A stretch of 64,000 nucleotides of DNA from the NCBI GenBank assembly GCA_021234155.1, contig JAJEKV010000096.1, positions 938,010-1,002,009 of the forward strand, given 5' to 3'. A model generated the notes under the pieces. That model saw only the letters and a program-made list of their open reading frames with translations. It had not been told where the DNA came from and did no database searches. This document shows, one piece after another, positions 10,259-20,973 of this stretch. A program made the position numbers and the translations under genes. This DNA is from Isoetes taiwanensis. Taxonomy: Eukaryota; Streptophyta; Lycopodiopsida; Isoetales; Isoetaceae. Position 1 is the first letter of the stretch. Each line of letters opens with the position of its first letter.

Positions 10259-11251
10259 GCTAATGTGATTATTTTTTATCTTGAATCTATGTTTTTTTTT
10301 TATAACAACCCATTCAATTGTTTTAGGGATATATGGTCTATGGTTTTAGGAGTTGTTATTTTTACATTGATATCAAATCCCCTTGGAATCCCCTGTTATT
10401 TTGCTATATATTAAAGTCAAGCATAGATTTGACTAGGAAACCCCTAAATCAAATTTTTGCTTTATCAATGTGGCATGGATGGCACATCTATGATGCAGGT
10501 TGTAGAAGACTGCTAATGTCCATTACAAAGACCACATGCAGGAGCAGAAACACTTGGAGAATCAGTAGGGAGTTTCTTGGCTTGGCCAACAACACTACTC
10601 AGAGAGGTATGTACTGAAAATTTTACTGTAGCACTGTTGCTCTTTACTGTAGCTACTGTAGCATATTTCCTGTGTGTCACCTTTTCATGTGCTACTCACA
10701 TGCATACTCGTATGTCTACACAATAATGTTGCTACTGTACTGCTCGTACTATAAATATGAGTTCCTCTCAGTGGCAGCGCATTAATCATGTCCTGCAATC
10801 CGATCACATCCTGTTCTAATTGCAATTATCGATCTACCTTGCCATCGACTCCAAAATATGTGGATTCCATTCCATAAACTATTATGAAATTTATAGATGC
10901 CAGCAGAGGGGCTTGGAACATCCTTGGTTGCAGGGAGTTGTAATGGCCTCTGCTAGAAGTTATCCTGATACATATAAGATTGTCATCCACCTTGTATAGG
11001 TTCCAGAGCATGGTGTTTATGAAGTTAAGAGAGTGATCGTGCCACCTGCTTATGATGAGCCTGGTAGGTGAAAGAATTGTCCTCTTCTTTTGTAACTGCC
11101 ATGTTTTTTCCTTGTTGAATAAAAAGTCGCCTACATCCAGGCAAGAACTTGATTTGAAGTGACTCTGTAGTAGTTTTTTGGGTTAATTAACTAAATGTAA
11201 TATGTGTAGTAAATCTAACTATGAAATGAATTTTATAGAACATCTTAATCT
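10259..11251. other. LTR-like promoter remnant, otherwise nothing recognised
   Basis: Around 10615-10790 there are repeats of CTACTGTAGCACTGT style and a TATA-like CTATAAATATGAG at about 10749, features common in plant Copia LTR promoters. No partner LTR, primer site or coding domain was found. Confidence 0.35.
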
Positions 11252-11320
11252 CTCGCGCTCAGCGCGAGAAGAAAAGACTCGCGCTCAGCGCGAGAAGAAA
11301 AGACTCACGCCCAGCGCGAG
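11252..11320. repeat. E1 palindrome cluster A
   Basis: Three copies of a 17-bp palindrome, CTCGCGCTCAGCGCGAG at 11252 and 11278 and a variant at 11304, each separated by AAGAAAAGA, giving a 26-bp period. They lie just past the 3' end of the minus-strand ORF at 11421-11927. The same type of GC palindrome flanks the corresponding ORF near 56 kb. Confidence 0.9.
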
Positions 11321-11420
11321 AAGAATAAAAAACTAGAAATAACCTAACCACAGTTGACAAATTGTGAAAGTAAAAAAGTTTTTTATTCCAAAAAATATAT
11401 ACAACGGAGCTTTATAAAAG

Positions 11421-11927
11421 CTATTCTGGTAATACTAGTAGCAGTGGTGCAGGATCAATAATTACTGTCCTCTGTACAATGTAATCTAGTCTATCTGGAT
11501 CCAGCTTTGTCATCATCAGCAGACAGTTCATTTTGGCCTCTAGCATTCCTGAATGGTGGGTCCTCAGACTCTCTAACAAATCTTTTTGTCCAGGTTTCAG
11601 AATTAAGAAATGGCTCAAAACAAATCTAATGCCAATAGATGCAGCTGCGTGGAGGACTACTTTTGTAATCTGCGCATTAAACTCGGCTTCTGTTAAGGCT
11701 GCCACTTGTTTCACTGCACTTCCACATCCATCTCTCTCCTCAAAGACAGGGAGGAGACGGTCGAACTTCTTCACCAACCTATTAAAATCCCTAAACAGTG
11801 TTGCTTCCGGGATATCTCTATGAAGTGCCATGTCCCGGGCTTTAGTGAGGCTCAAGGCCAAGCCTCGCCTGTGCACATGACCATGGTTGGTAGCATCGAC
11901 ATGCACCAAACTGGTTTCATAACCCAT
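11421..11927 (-). CDS. 168-residue protein of element E1, unknown function
   Basis: Complete frame from an ATG at 11927 to a stop at 11421. No recognised domain. The protein is mainly helical in appearance, with RLVKKFDRLLPVFEERDG in the middle and a hydrophobic RFVLSHFLILKPGQKDLLESL segment. It is divergent to the DUF7869-type gene that starts near 12290, with palindromes on both sides (11252-11320 and 12060-12171). The E2 ORF at 55834-56205 has the same position relative to its DUF7869-type partner and a vaguely similar hydrophobic-plus-helical segment (MRLLMFLVNLMPTNKYENMI). A helper protein of the transposon is the natural guess; similarity between the two is too weak to claim by eye. Confidence 0.6.
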   Translation of the reverse strand: MGYETSLVHVDATNHGHVHRRGLALSLTKARDMALHRDIPEATLFRDFNRLVKKFDRLLPVFEERDGCGSAVKQVAALTEAEFNAQITKVVLHAAASIGIRFVLSHFLILKPGQKDLLESLRTHHSGMLEAKMNCLLMMTKLDPDRLDYIVQRTVIIDPAPLLLVLPE

Positions 11928-12059
11928 TGACCTAAAAAAAAAACTGCAGAGATTGGAATGACGAAATGATATTTGTACTGATTCAGCAAATATGAAATTG
12001 GAAATGTGCTACGAAATGGGATATCTAGTGGCGTGTCCAAATGGGATACTTTTGTATGC

Positions 12060-12171
12060 GTCGCGCCCAGCGCGACATAATCTATATTTGATAAATTAAT
12101 ATAACTTTCTTATGTATTTTACAAAATTATGGACCATACGTGTCGCGCGCACTGTCGCGCGTAGCGCAGTG
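12060..12171. repeat. E1 palindrome cluster B
   Basis: GTCGCGCCCAGCGCGAC at 12060-12076 and a compound palindrome built on GTCGCGCGCACTGTCGCGCG at about 12142-12171. They occupy the space between the divergent small ORF (ATG at 11927) and the DUF7869-type gene. Confidence 0.85.
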
Positions 12172-12289
12172 TAGGTATTGTATAAATATTTCATTTATTG
12201 TTATTGCATACAATACTTTAATCAAATTTGTTATTTTCAAATTTCTCATGAAGCTACTGCTGGGGAATCCTGTGACCAATAACATCGAG

Positions 12290-13400
12290 CAGAGAAGAAT
12301 GTTGATGCTGATTACATAGATGTGGAAGAGATTAATACAAATAAGAATGAACACCCACCTGAAGCAAATACAGAAAATATTAAAAACCCAGCTGGAGCTA
12401 ATGAGGAAAGAAGAATAGTAGTTTCTAGATTAACATGGAAGGATGAGAAAGTGATTTTGCATCATCAGTGCAATAAAGGAATTGTTGGTGAAGGTGTGCT
12501 TATACTATGGGATCCTATGCACTGCTATAATGGATAGGCTATTGGTGATGACGTTGTGGGAGTCTCCATTTCCTCAATACAACTTCATAACTTTAGTGTT
12601 GAGCTGAAGGACAAACACTGCTATGCTTGCAATAATATCAACATTGGTTTAGAGTTGCCAGCCTTTTTGCTCTGGCCAGTGGACTCCATTGAGATAATAG
12701 GAAAAAGAGATGCTTCAAAGAATTGAGCGTGTTGGAGAGAATAATGTGGTGGTGGATGAAAATGACATTCCTTCCATACCTCCTTTGGATGTATCCATAC
12801 CAGAAAGAAGGGCCTACAACTTCTTGAAGAGGAAGAAGATACTAACAACTTCAGTGAAGAGACCATCCAAGCCGTCGGGGGAGGGGGGGGGGGGAGATTG
12901 TGGCTACCCCAACAACTGCTTTGGTAGATTCACAGTGAAAGAACTTGTGGAAGCCCGATCAATCTACAAGGAGAAAACTCACGACGCTAGAAAAACTTAT
13001 ATTTACAACAATATCATAGAACATGCATTTGGGCTGTCACCTGATGTCAGGAACAGGGGATTTCCTATTGGTGGGAAACGGATATGCAGCAGTGCGGTGA
13101 CAACCATACTAAGTATTTTAGCCTCTACATGGTGGCGATTAAGGCGGAACCAAAAGAGGGGGGGCTCAAATAGGTTGGCATGGTAATCGGGAAAAGACGA
13201 GGACAACCCCCAGAGTGCTTGCAGCTCAGAGTTTATTCGAGAAGTTTGTTAACTATCATGCTGAGAGGAAAGTAGTTTGAATGTTGCCTGCATATTTTAC
13301 ACAAAAAGTGATTTTACAAATGATTAACAATCTTCTAGAGAGAACCATGTTATGATTCTATTGAGGCAAGTGTCAAGCAATTGGAGTCCTTGCAAGAACA
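12290..13400 (+). pseudogene. DUF7869-type transposon protein, N-terminal part
   Basis: Homologous along its length to the N-terminal half of the minus-strand protein at 51920-54830. Shared landmarks in order: an acidic N-terminus; VVSRLTWKDEKVI...CNKGIVGEGVLIL (E2: VLYTRVDWKNKKV...CNREAVGEGIIVL); CYAC followed by a P...WPxDSIEI segment; FTVKELVEARSIY (E2: FTIDEMVVARATY); RGFPIGGKRICSSA (E2: KRFPLNGKWICSKA); then HGNREKTR...AAQSLFEKFVNYHA (E2: HGNTGLVRP...AAKEIFERYVDFNA). There is an in-frame TAG near 12535, a G-run of about ten near 12885 that may be a slippage site, and frameshifts near 12710 and 13180. Homology stops near 13400, so the catalytic-looking half is absent. Truncated relic. Confidence 0.8.
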
Positions 13401-14324
13401 TTTACATATTAGCAACAATTGAGAACAAGAAATTCAAGCTTTTGATGGTTGATACCTTGAACATTTCTTGCTTCGACGCACACCCTAGAAAGCATATCTC
13501 AAACAAGCAGATAATGCTATAGCAATAGGTTTTTGAATAGTTGTGGCAAAGGTGTTTGGGATGTTATGTGTTATTGGCAGAGGGCTTTGAGCATGGTTTT
13601 GAAAGACAATAATTTTGCAATTATTGGAGCTGCCTTTTCATTCTCAATATGGACGTCTATTGGAATTGTTGTTTCCAAAGGTCTAATAGCTCACCTTTAC
13701 ATACAATGCATAATATAAAAAATGGCAACGAATCCTTTAAGGAAAAGAAAAGACAATGGCGCATGGCGCAAGGTAGATAAGCACAAATAGTGCTTCATGT
13801 TCGATAGCTACAAACTACCAATTGTGGATAGGACAAACAATGGAGAGCAGAAACAAGAGATAATGTGAGGGGTAATATTCATTGCAATAATACTGTTATT
13901 ACACAATGATTTACAACTTATCCCAAGCTACTAGAGAATCATAAGAAGGTTATAAAAAGAAATGAGCCCAACAAGACAACATTTATCCAAGCTACTAAAG
14001 GATCACAAGAAGGTTACAAAAAGAAATGAGCCCAAGAAGACAACATTTAAAAGAATGCATGAGGGGAGATAGGATTCTATAGTTTTGGGAGAGGGAATTT
14101 TGAACCACACGAATTCCATCAATATTTTGAAGGTGAAAGGGTTACACAAATCCATTTATGGCATAAGAATGAAGATCCGTGTAGTATACTTGTGTATAGA
14201 AGCAACATAGAATTTCCATGGACTTTGGAGATGAAAATGTATATGCCTTTTCTTCTAAATGCCAAGACCCCCTACCCCCCAAATGTATCTTCTCATTGTT
14301 CACTTATAACTTTACAGGTTCCCA
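13401..14324. other. No gene seen; 64-bp tandem duplication
   Basis: A 64-bp unit starting CCAAGCTACTA repeats at 13923 and 13987. Otherwise no domain. If the Helitron end at 14357 is real, this is part of that element. Confidence 0.4.
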
Positions 14325-14357
14325 ACTAATCCCTGCAACGCTGGGCACTGTTACTAG
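14325..14357 (+). mobile_element. Helitron-type 3' end (plus strand)
   Basis: Hairpin CCCTGCAACGCTGGG (14331-14345), eight bases, then CTAG at 14354-14357 followed by T. Upstream ACAGGTTCCCAACT is the reverse of the sequence beside the end at 4922, so these two ends belong to one family. The body would extend left, possibly across the E1 genes; the 5' end was not found. Confidence 0.65.
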
Positions 14358-14369
14358 TAAGACACTGTT

Positions 14370-14715
14370 TTTTTTTTTTTTGAAGAACTGTGTCATCAAT
14401 ATATTAAAAGAATGGTAATGTTACAAAGCAAGTGAGGAGGAAGGAGAACTGCCCCAAAGAGACAGCGATACCTCGACACTCCACAACAAACTCACAGAAA
14501 AACTGCAACTCTACTGCTGTACAAACCGACCATCACCATCTACAACACCCAAGAATTCCCGCCAAATGGCAAACTTCCGCTCTACTACTCCCGGGAACAC
14601 CAGAAAGCTTTGAAATAGCTTGTACCTGAGTCGAGGAATCAGAGAGGCTGCAGGCTGCTGAATCCCCTGAAAGATAGTCGAGGAATCAGAGAGGCTGCAG
14701 GCTGTTGAATCCCCT
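14370..14715 (-). mobile_element. 346-bp poly(A) retroposon with 13-bp target duplication
   Basis: The plus strand starts with a T-run (poly(A) on minus) and ends before a second copy of GTAAGACACTGTT: the duplication is at 14357-14369 and 14716-14728. The minus-strand 3' end (TTAATATATTGATGACACAG then A-run) looks like a plant L1 tail. Near the 5' end a 47-bp unit with GTCGAGGAATCAGAGAGGCT is duplicated (about 14630-14715). Likely a 5'-truncated L1 or SINE-like copy. The insertion point touches the Helitron CTAG. Confidence 0.8.
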
Positions 14716-14728
14716 GTAAGACACTGTT

Positions 14729-15102
14729 GCTACTGTTTGAACTCTTGTTTTATGCTGTTGTAATGCAAATGCCTTTGGGCGTAAGTTATCTTGTCTTATT
14801 GTGGTTGACACTTGTACGATGGGAAATTTATGGAAATCTCAATGGTCATGGAATGTGTGGATCAGATTTTCTTTTTATTTCTTGAAAAGCAATTAGGATG
14901 GGTAGCAATTATTAGGATGCGATGCGATGCGATGAAAGAGGCTTAAGTACGTGTTGAAAGTCCAAACAAAGAGACCTGTGAAAATTCCACTTCATCTCAA
15001 ATTGATAGTACACAAATTGATTGTCAAATTGGTTTAAAAGTGAAGCTAACTATTACAATCAGCTGCTGCTACAAATTCAGCAAGACGAGTGAGAATCAGA
15101 AA
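14729..15102. other. 5' flank of an LRR gene start
   Basis: Contains a GATGC repeat near 14918 and no domain. It probably includes the old promoter and 5' UTR of the LRR gene whose ATG is at 15103. Confidence 0.35.
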
Positions 15103-15156
15103 ATGGATAGAACTTTGTTGTTCGTGTTCTTCCTTGTATTAGCTTTGTGTTGTATG
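15103..15156 (+). pseudogene. LRR receptor gene start (signal peptide), cut by Copia C1
   Basis: ATG at 15103 opens MDRTLLFVFFLVLALCC, a textbook signal peptide: one charged residue region, a hydrophobic core and small residues. It stops at the 5-bp target duplication GTATG (15152-15156) of Copia C1. The continuation lies 10 kb away at 25221-25480. In an intact gene this would send an LRR receptor into the secretory pathway. Confidence 0.8.
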
Positions 15157-15378
15157 TATTAGAGACTGAGAAGAAATACCATTCAAAAAAGGTATCGATC
15201 TATTCAAGGTACTCCTCTTTATACATCTTACGCAGTGTATCCATTTATGGACCTCACCGCAATGCTTGATTAATGGAGCAAGCTCCTTAACTTCTGGAAT
15301 TCTAGAAATAGCTAACTCTATTTTGGCTGAACCCTAACAAATAGACGTCATATTTGTTACAATATCAAAGTTCCAATA
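15157..15378 (-). repeat. C1 3' LTR
   Basis: 222 bp; in element orientation it starts TATTGGAAC and ends CTCTAATA, not the usual TG..CA. I count about 11 substitutions and some indels against the 5' LTR. It lacks the internal 31-bp duplication of the 5' LTR. Confidence 0.92.
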
Positions 15379-15599
15379 CTCCTCCTCAAATATGACTCAC
15401 TAGACCAATGCTTCATATCAATGCTTCAAGATAAAACACAAAGACAATTCAAGAAAAGGACTCAGCAAGAACTAATCAGAAATGAAGAATTGTATGATGA
15501 ATCATCATACTCCTCCTGCAGCAGAACACTAGCATTTCCCAACTCCCATCTCTTGCAGGCATTCATGATACCTTGTTTTTGGAAGAGGCTTGGTGGGTG

Positions 15600-18510
15600 C
15601 ATCTGCAGACATGAATTGTGCCTTCAAGTGTTTGATACAAACTTTCTTTTCTTCAACCTTCTCCCTGGTAAAATGGAATTGTATCTCAATATGTTTGACT
15701 TTTGAGAAGTTACCAGGATTTTTTTACAAGGGTTACAACAGCCTTGTTGTCATTAAAGATCATAGTAGGATGAGGCTGAGTAAATCCCATATCATGCATT
15801 AACCTTCGAAGCCAAGTGGCTTCTTGTGTGGCTGCACACAAAGCCATATATTCTGACTCACAAGTACTAGCAGTTGTAGCCTTTTGTTTCTTACTAGATC
15901 AACTGACCACTCCTCCTTGCAGCCAGAAACAGAAGCATGTATGAGATTTGCGGGTGGCTATCTCACCTCCATAATCAGCATCTACGTGTCCATTAAGAGT
16001 AAGGGGCAGTTCAGAATTAGCCCTATAAATAATGCCAAAGCTCATGGTAGAGCTAAGGTACCTCAGAATACGTTTCACAGCTTGTCAATGTGCCAAAGTA
16101 AGAGCTTCCATAAACTGACTCACAGTGATAACACTTTCGGCTATATCAGGCCTGGTACACACCATTAAGTGCATCAAGGAGCCTACAATGCTCTGATAAG
16201 AAAGTCCATGGAGTGTGTGATAAATTTGCATATCAGCTGAGGCAATAGACTTAGAAACTACAGGCGTACTTATAGATCGAGCTGAATGCATGTTGGTGCG
16301 TATGAGCAAAGAGTCCACTGCCTTGGATTGGTGGAGCATAATGGTTTGAGCTGCTACATTGTTGATCACGTGAATGCCCAAAAAATATTTGAGTGCTCCA
16401 AGATCAGTCATGCGAAACCTACTTGCAAGACTATTCTTAGTCTGAGCCATGAGGCCATCATCATTAGAAGAAAGAATCAAAACGTCCACGTATAGCACGA
16501 CGATGACAAGTTTCTCACCACAAGATTTGGTGTAAACATTCCAATCACCATGTCCCCGTACAAATCCTTGGGCTATAAAGAAATCATGAATAGTTTTGTA
16601 GCACAACTTGGGGGATTGCTTAAGGCCATAGATGGCTCGTTTAAGCCTACACACATGATCCTCCTTGCCATTGATTGCAAAGGCCAAAGGCTGTTTCATA
16701 TAGACCTCATCATGGATCTTACCATGGAGAAAGGCATACTCCACATCCATCTGCTGCAAATTGAGGTTTAGATGAGCAGCTACTGCTATGACAGTTCTGA
16801 CTGAGGTAAGCCATGCCACAGGCACATAGGTTTCGTTAAAATCTACCCCAGCCTTTTGTGAGCAGCCACGTGGCATGACAGCAGGCCTGCCAGCTTGACA
16901 ACATCAGCAGACCACACAAGCTGTTGCGCCATGTCAGCTCTGTTAATCGTCATTAAACGACGTTAACGTCCTTTAAAGACGTAGTGACGTTGTTGAAAGA
17001 CGCCAGGACGTCGTTTAAGGTCGACAATCCCTTGTACTGAGCACTTCTGGAGGGCTAGTTGTTGACCTTTTCTTTGATGTTGAAAATTAAGATCGAAAGG
17101 CCAAGCTATAGATCTATCCGGGGCTAGAAGATAATCCTGCAAGATTGGTAAAAGGGGCCAATACAAGCAGAGAAATCACGCGCCTTCTAGATCATCACTA
17201 TGCATTTAAGAATGCAACCCAACAAGTTCTCTTACGAAACTAGCTCTATAATCTCAAACTGAATGTCATGCCACGTGTCATAACGAGTGACATGATTAAA
17301 CTCATCAAACTTGAGCTTGTAGATCCACTTATATGAAATGGCCTTACGGTTTGGAGGGAGCTTGCACAAATCCCATGTATCGTTCTGCAACAAAGAGCCA
17401 TACTCCTCCTGCATTGCTTGGTTCCAGTTGTGCATCATCTCCTAGTATGTGACAGGTTCTTCTATAGTGACATGACTGCGCAAGGCCAAGTATACTGTTG
17501 TATGGGACTCTCGACTGTCAAGATACTCCTGCATCTTAGTGGTGAGTCTTGGAGCACGTGAAGACCTCCTGATAGGAAGTACTTCAACCTCAGGTTCCTC
17601 TAGAAGGTCAGCATCAGACTCGAGCTCAGAGGGCATGTCATCTGCAAAGGCATCTACTGCACCTTCTGTATCAGAATCAGAATCCGAGTCAGACTCTAGG
17701 GAGTCTTTCATGGCTTGCATGGGATCTGTGGAGACATTGTGAGTGTGTCGACCCAAACTGAAATCATGTTTATTGAAGATGACGCTCCTCCGCACAATCA
17801 TTTTCTTTGTACCCGGTATATACAACTTATACCCTTTGGTTGTATCGCCATATCCCACAAACATGCAAGGTGTAGCTCATGCAGATAACTTGCCACCTTT
17901 TCTCTCATCTTTAGAGACATGAGCGTAGGCTGTGTAGCCAAAGATTCTAAGGCTTTCAACCGTGGGTTCCATGCCTCCTCTGGAACAGATGTTGGTACTG
18001 TCTTGGTTGGAACTTTATTGATAATATAAACTGTCGTATTTACAGCTTCAGCCCAGAACCTGTGCTCAATACCTTTGCACAAAATCATTGATCTGGCACT
18101 CTCTAGAACTATCCGATTCTTTCTCTCTACGACACCATTCTGCTGGTGTTCATATGCAACTGAAGTCTCATGTCTGATACCATGCTCAGTAAGAAAAGCA
18201 GCAAATTCATCATTAATAAACTCACCTCCTTTATCTGTTCGAATAGTCTTGACTTTCTTTTCTTTAAAGGTTTCGGCTGTGACTTTCCACTATTTGAAAT
18301 GAGAGAAAGCTTCTGACTTGTGTGCCATAAAAAAAAAATCCAATTCATTCTGGCATAATCATCAATTATGAGCAAGAAGAATCTGGAGTTCCCTATAGCC
18401 TATAGACTTCAAGCGGGCAGGACCCCATACATCCATATGGACAAATCCTAAAGGATTGCTGGCTCGAGCAGCCTTTACTTTCTCCTTCGGATGCAGTTTG
18501 CCCAAGGCAC
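15600..18510 (-). pseudogene. C1 integrase C-terminal half, reverse transcriptase and RNase H
   Basis: Reading down from 18510: integrase core (VHMDVWGP with its catalytic Asp, then a degraded DDYAR segment), FWAEAVNTTVYIINK near 18050, the integrase tail FVGYGDTTKGYKLY, an acidic Ser/Asp linker near 17700, reverse transcriptase with QMDVEYAFLHG, YGLKQSP and YVDVLILS (16870-16085), then RNase H pieces (ESEYMAL...ATQEATWLRRL) to about 15620. The YVDD catalytic box reads YVDV: the second Asp is lost. Several frameshifts and stops. RY and RGCSQK of the RT are separated by the insert at 16867-17277, with about six residues missing between. Confidence 0.9.
16867..17277. mobile_element. 411-bp insert with CACGTGGCATGACA inverted ends, in C1 RT
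   Basis: Ends CACGTGGCATGACA (16867-16880) and the inverse TGTCATGCCACGTG (17264-17277). CCACGTG is present at both borders and, being palindromic, could also be the target repeat, so the exact border is ambiguous. Within it is an ACGT-rich stretch with TTAAACGACGT and ACGTCGTTTAA arms (about 16953-17018). No coding content. It splits the RT frame. Confidence 0.65.
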
Positions 18511-18706
18511 TGTTGAACTTTTCTAGTTTACTATGAAAACAAGTGAAAGAAATATTGACCACAAAAGAAGATACTTTCATTGAATGAATCGTGTACAATA
18601 TATAATCCATAAAAGATATTTTTATGGTAAAAAGGTAAAGACCAATAGTAGCTACATTGCCTTTTAATAAAGGCACACTGCCTAAGAATAGGCAGCCTCG
18701 CTAACA
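18511..18706 (-). repeat. C2 3' LTR
   Basis: 196 bp, TG..CA type, four differences from its partner at 23064-23259. Confidence 0.95.
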
Positions 18707-19008
18707 CCCCACCTGCGACTTTAGTCTTTCACCTTTTAAAATATAGAAAAATATTGTGTCTAAGAAAGAAGACCAAATATTGCAACTCATGGATAATCTC
18801 CCCACCTGCAAATTTGGTCTCGCACTCGGATGAAAAAAACCTTTGGTGGTCACAAAGGAAAAAACTCGAGTGCTACAATCTTCTAATATTTATGCTTATT
18901 CTCAAGGACACCAAGAGCTTTAACATTGTCTTGATGTCTCTTTTCACCTAGAGGCTTAGTGAAAATGTCTGCAACCATAGCTGTAGTTGGACAATATTCC
19001 AACTTAAG

Positions 19009-20973
19009 TCACAGCTTTGCAACTTCAAGCTTAACATAATGATAATGTAACTCGATGTGCTTGGATTTGGAATGTAGAACTTCATCTTTTGATAAAGCTA
19101 TAGCACTTTGATTATCACACATAAGTATACTCGGTCCATCCTGAACTTGTCTTAAGCATTCTAACAAGCGTCGCAACCAAACAAGTTCGCGACTCGCCAA
19201 AGATGCAAAGAACATATTACCTTCAGCGGAGAAAGTGAAAACATCGTTGCTTCTTACTCATCCAAGACACCAGAGATTTTCCTAAAAAAAAACAACAACA
19301 CTTGTTGATCTATATGTGTCTGGACAACCACCCCAATCTGCATCTGTATATCCAAGCAACCTGAAAGCATTCAAACCTGTCTGCTTACTATATGTGATAC
19401 CATAATGAATAGTGCTCTTAAGATATCTCAAAACACGCTTAGCATTATGCCAATGTTCTTTGCCAGGATTAGTCATGAATTGGCCAAGAGTATTAGCAGC
19501 GTAACTAATATCTGGTTTAGTTGCATTTGCAAGATACATAAGAGCTCCTACAAGACTTGCATAAGGACACTTCTGCATTTCTAGCTGATCCTCATAAGCC
19601 ACTGGACACTGCCTCTTCGACATTCTTGTTTTCGTGGAACCAAGCGGCAATGGAGTAGGTTGCTCTTTAGCAGAAAGTAACCCAAATTTCTCAAGAAGTG
19701 TCTCAATGTACTTAGACTGTGAGAGTTGAAGCAAACCTTTGTCTTTATCTCGCTTAACACTTTGAATACCTAAACATGAGTGTATTTCCCCATGTCAACC
19801 ATCTCAAATCACGAAAGATAGTCTCATCTTGGTCTGCTTGCAAGTATTCGAAGTTATTAGATACCAAGATAGTATCATCCACATAAAGTGCAATCACTAC
19901 AAAGTGTTCTTGATTTCGCTTTAAGATACACATTGGAATCTGCGAACTTGGTAGAAATCCGTCGAAATAAGATAAGAATTCATTTTTCACATACCAGGGC
20001 TCTAGAGGCTTGTCGTAGACCATATAAAAAGCCTTCCGCAAAGTGACAAACCAGGTGTTTCATTGCCACGTGCTTCAAAACCTTCGGTTGACTCATGTAG
20101 ATTTCTTCACTAAGATCTCCATTGAGAAATGCGTTTTGACATCCATTTGATGTACAAACAAACCATATTGAGTAGCAAATGCTAACAAAACTCTCAAACT
20201 AGTGAGACGAACAACAGGTGAGAAAGTTTCCTCATAATCGATTCCAGCCACTTGCGAGTATCCTTTCGCAACTAATCGTGCTTTGAACTTATCAAATGAG
20301 CCATCTGCTTTGTACTTGGAGCGAAAGACCCATTTACATTTAATTGGCTTTCGTCCTTCAGGAATTTCAACAAGCTCCCAAGTACCTTTGTTGATAAGAG
20401 ATTCAAACTCTGCTTCCATGGCCATACGCCAATTCTCAGCTTGTGGCGAAGACATAGCCTCTTTTATTTGTGAATCGGATGCACTAGTAGCTAAAGCGAA
20501 AGATGATATTCCAAGATCCGTTTAGTAGGCTTCCATGGCCGTCGTATTGGAGTCTCATCATCAGGAACCCCAACTTCTACATCAAGTAGACCATCATGAT
20601 CCTCATCAGCACCATCATATAAATCAAACTCCTGTACAAAATCATCTTCTTCTTCAGGATTTACAAGTCCATTTTCAACATGAGGATCCACATTAGAATT
20701 TACAGCATCCACATTAGGATTTAATTCACTATCAAGTAGCTGAAAATCACGAAGAATAACGTTAGGGTCATGACGAGAAGTAACCATGTTAGCCATAGTA
20801 GACTCATCAAAAACTGCATTACGACTAGTAATGACTCTTCGCGTAGCAATATCATAAAATCGATATCCTTGTGCCTCGACAGCATAGCCTACAAAGATGG
20901 CTTTGAGGCCGACTGGGTCAAGCTTCTTTCTCTTCTCTTTTGGAATATGAACATAGGCTAAACAACCAAAAAC
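19009..20973 (-). pseudogene. C2 integrase tail, reverse transcriptase and RNase H
   Basis: After the stop at 20974 the integrase tail continues (FGCLAYVHIPKEKRKKLDP, then FVGYAVEAQGYRFYD). Then come an acidic linker (20796-20500), RT with WRMAMEAEFESL, KARLVAKGYSQV and QMDVKT, LYVDDTILVSN near 19880, and RNase H with TDADWGG and CDNQSAIALS (about 19345 and 19110). The region after QMDVKT, where AFLNG is expected, is lost or shifted. At least four frame breaks: near 20974, 20095, 19750 and 19280. Not functional despite the nearly identical LTRs. Confidence 0.9.

Noticed and set aside
11533..11930. Plus-strand frames opposite the 168-residue ORF
   Set aside because: Shadows; the minus frame is complete and matches the E2 layout.
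17539..17742. Ser-rich plus-strand frame
   Set aside because: Reverse complement of the acidic linker of Copia C1 pol.
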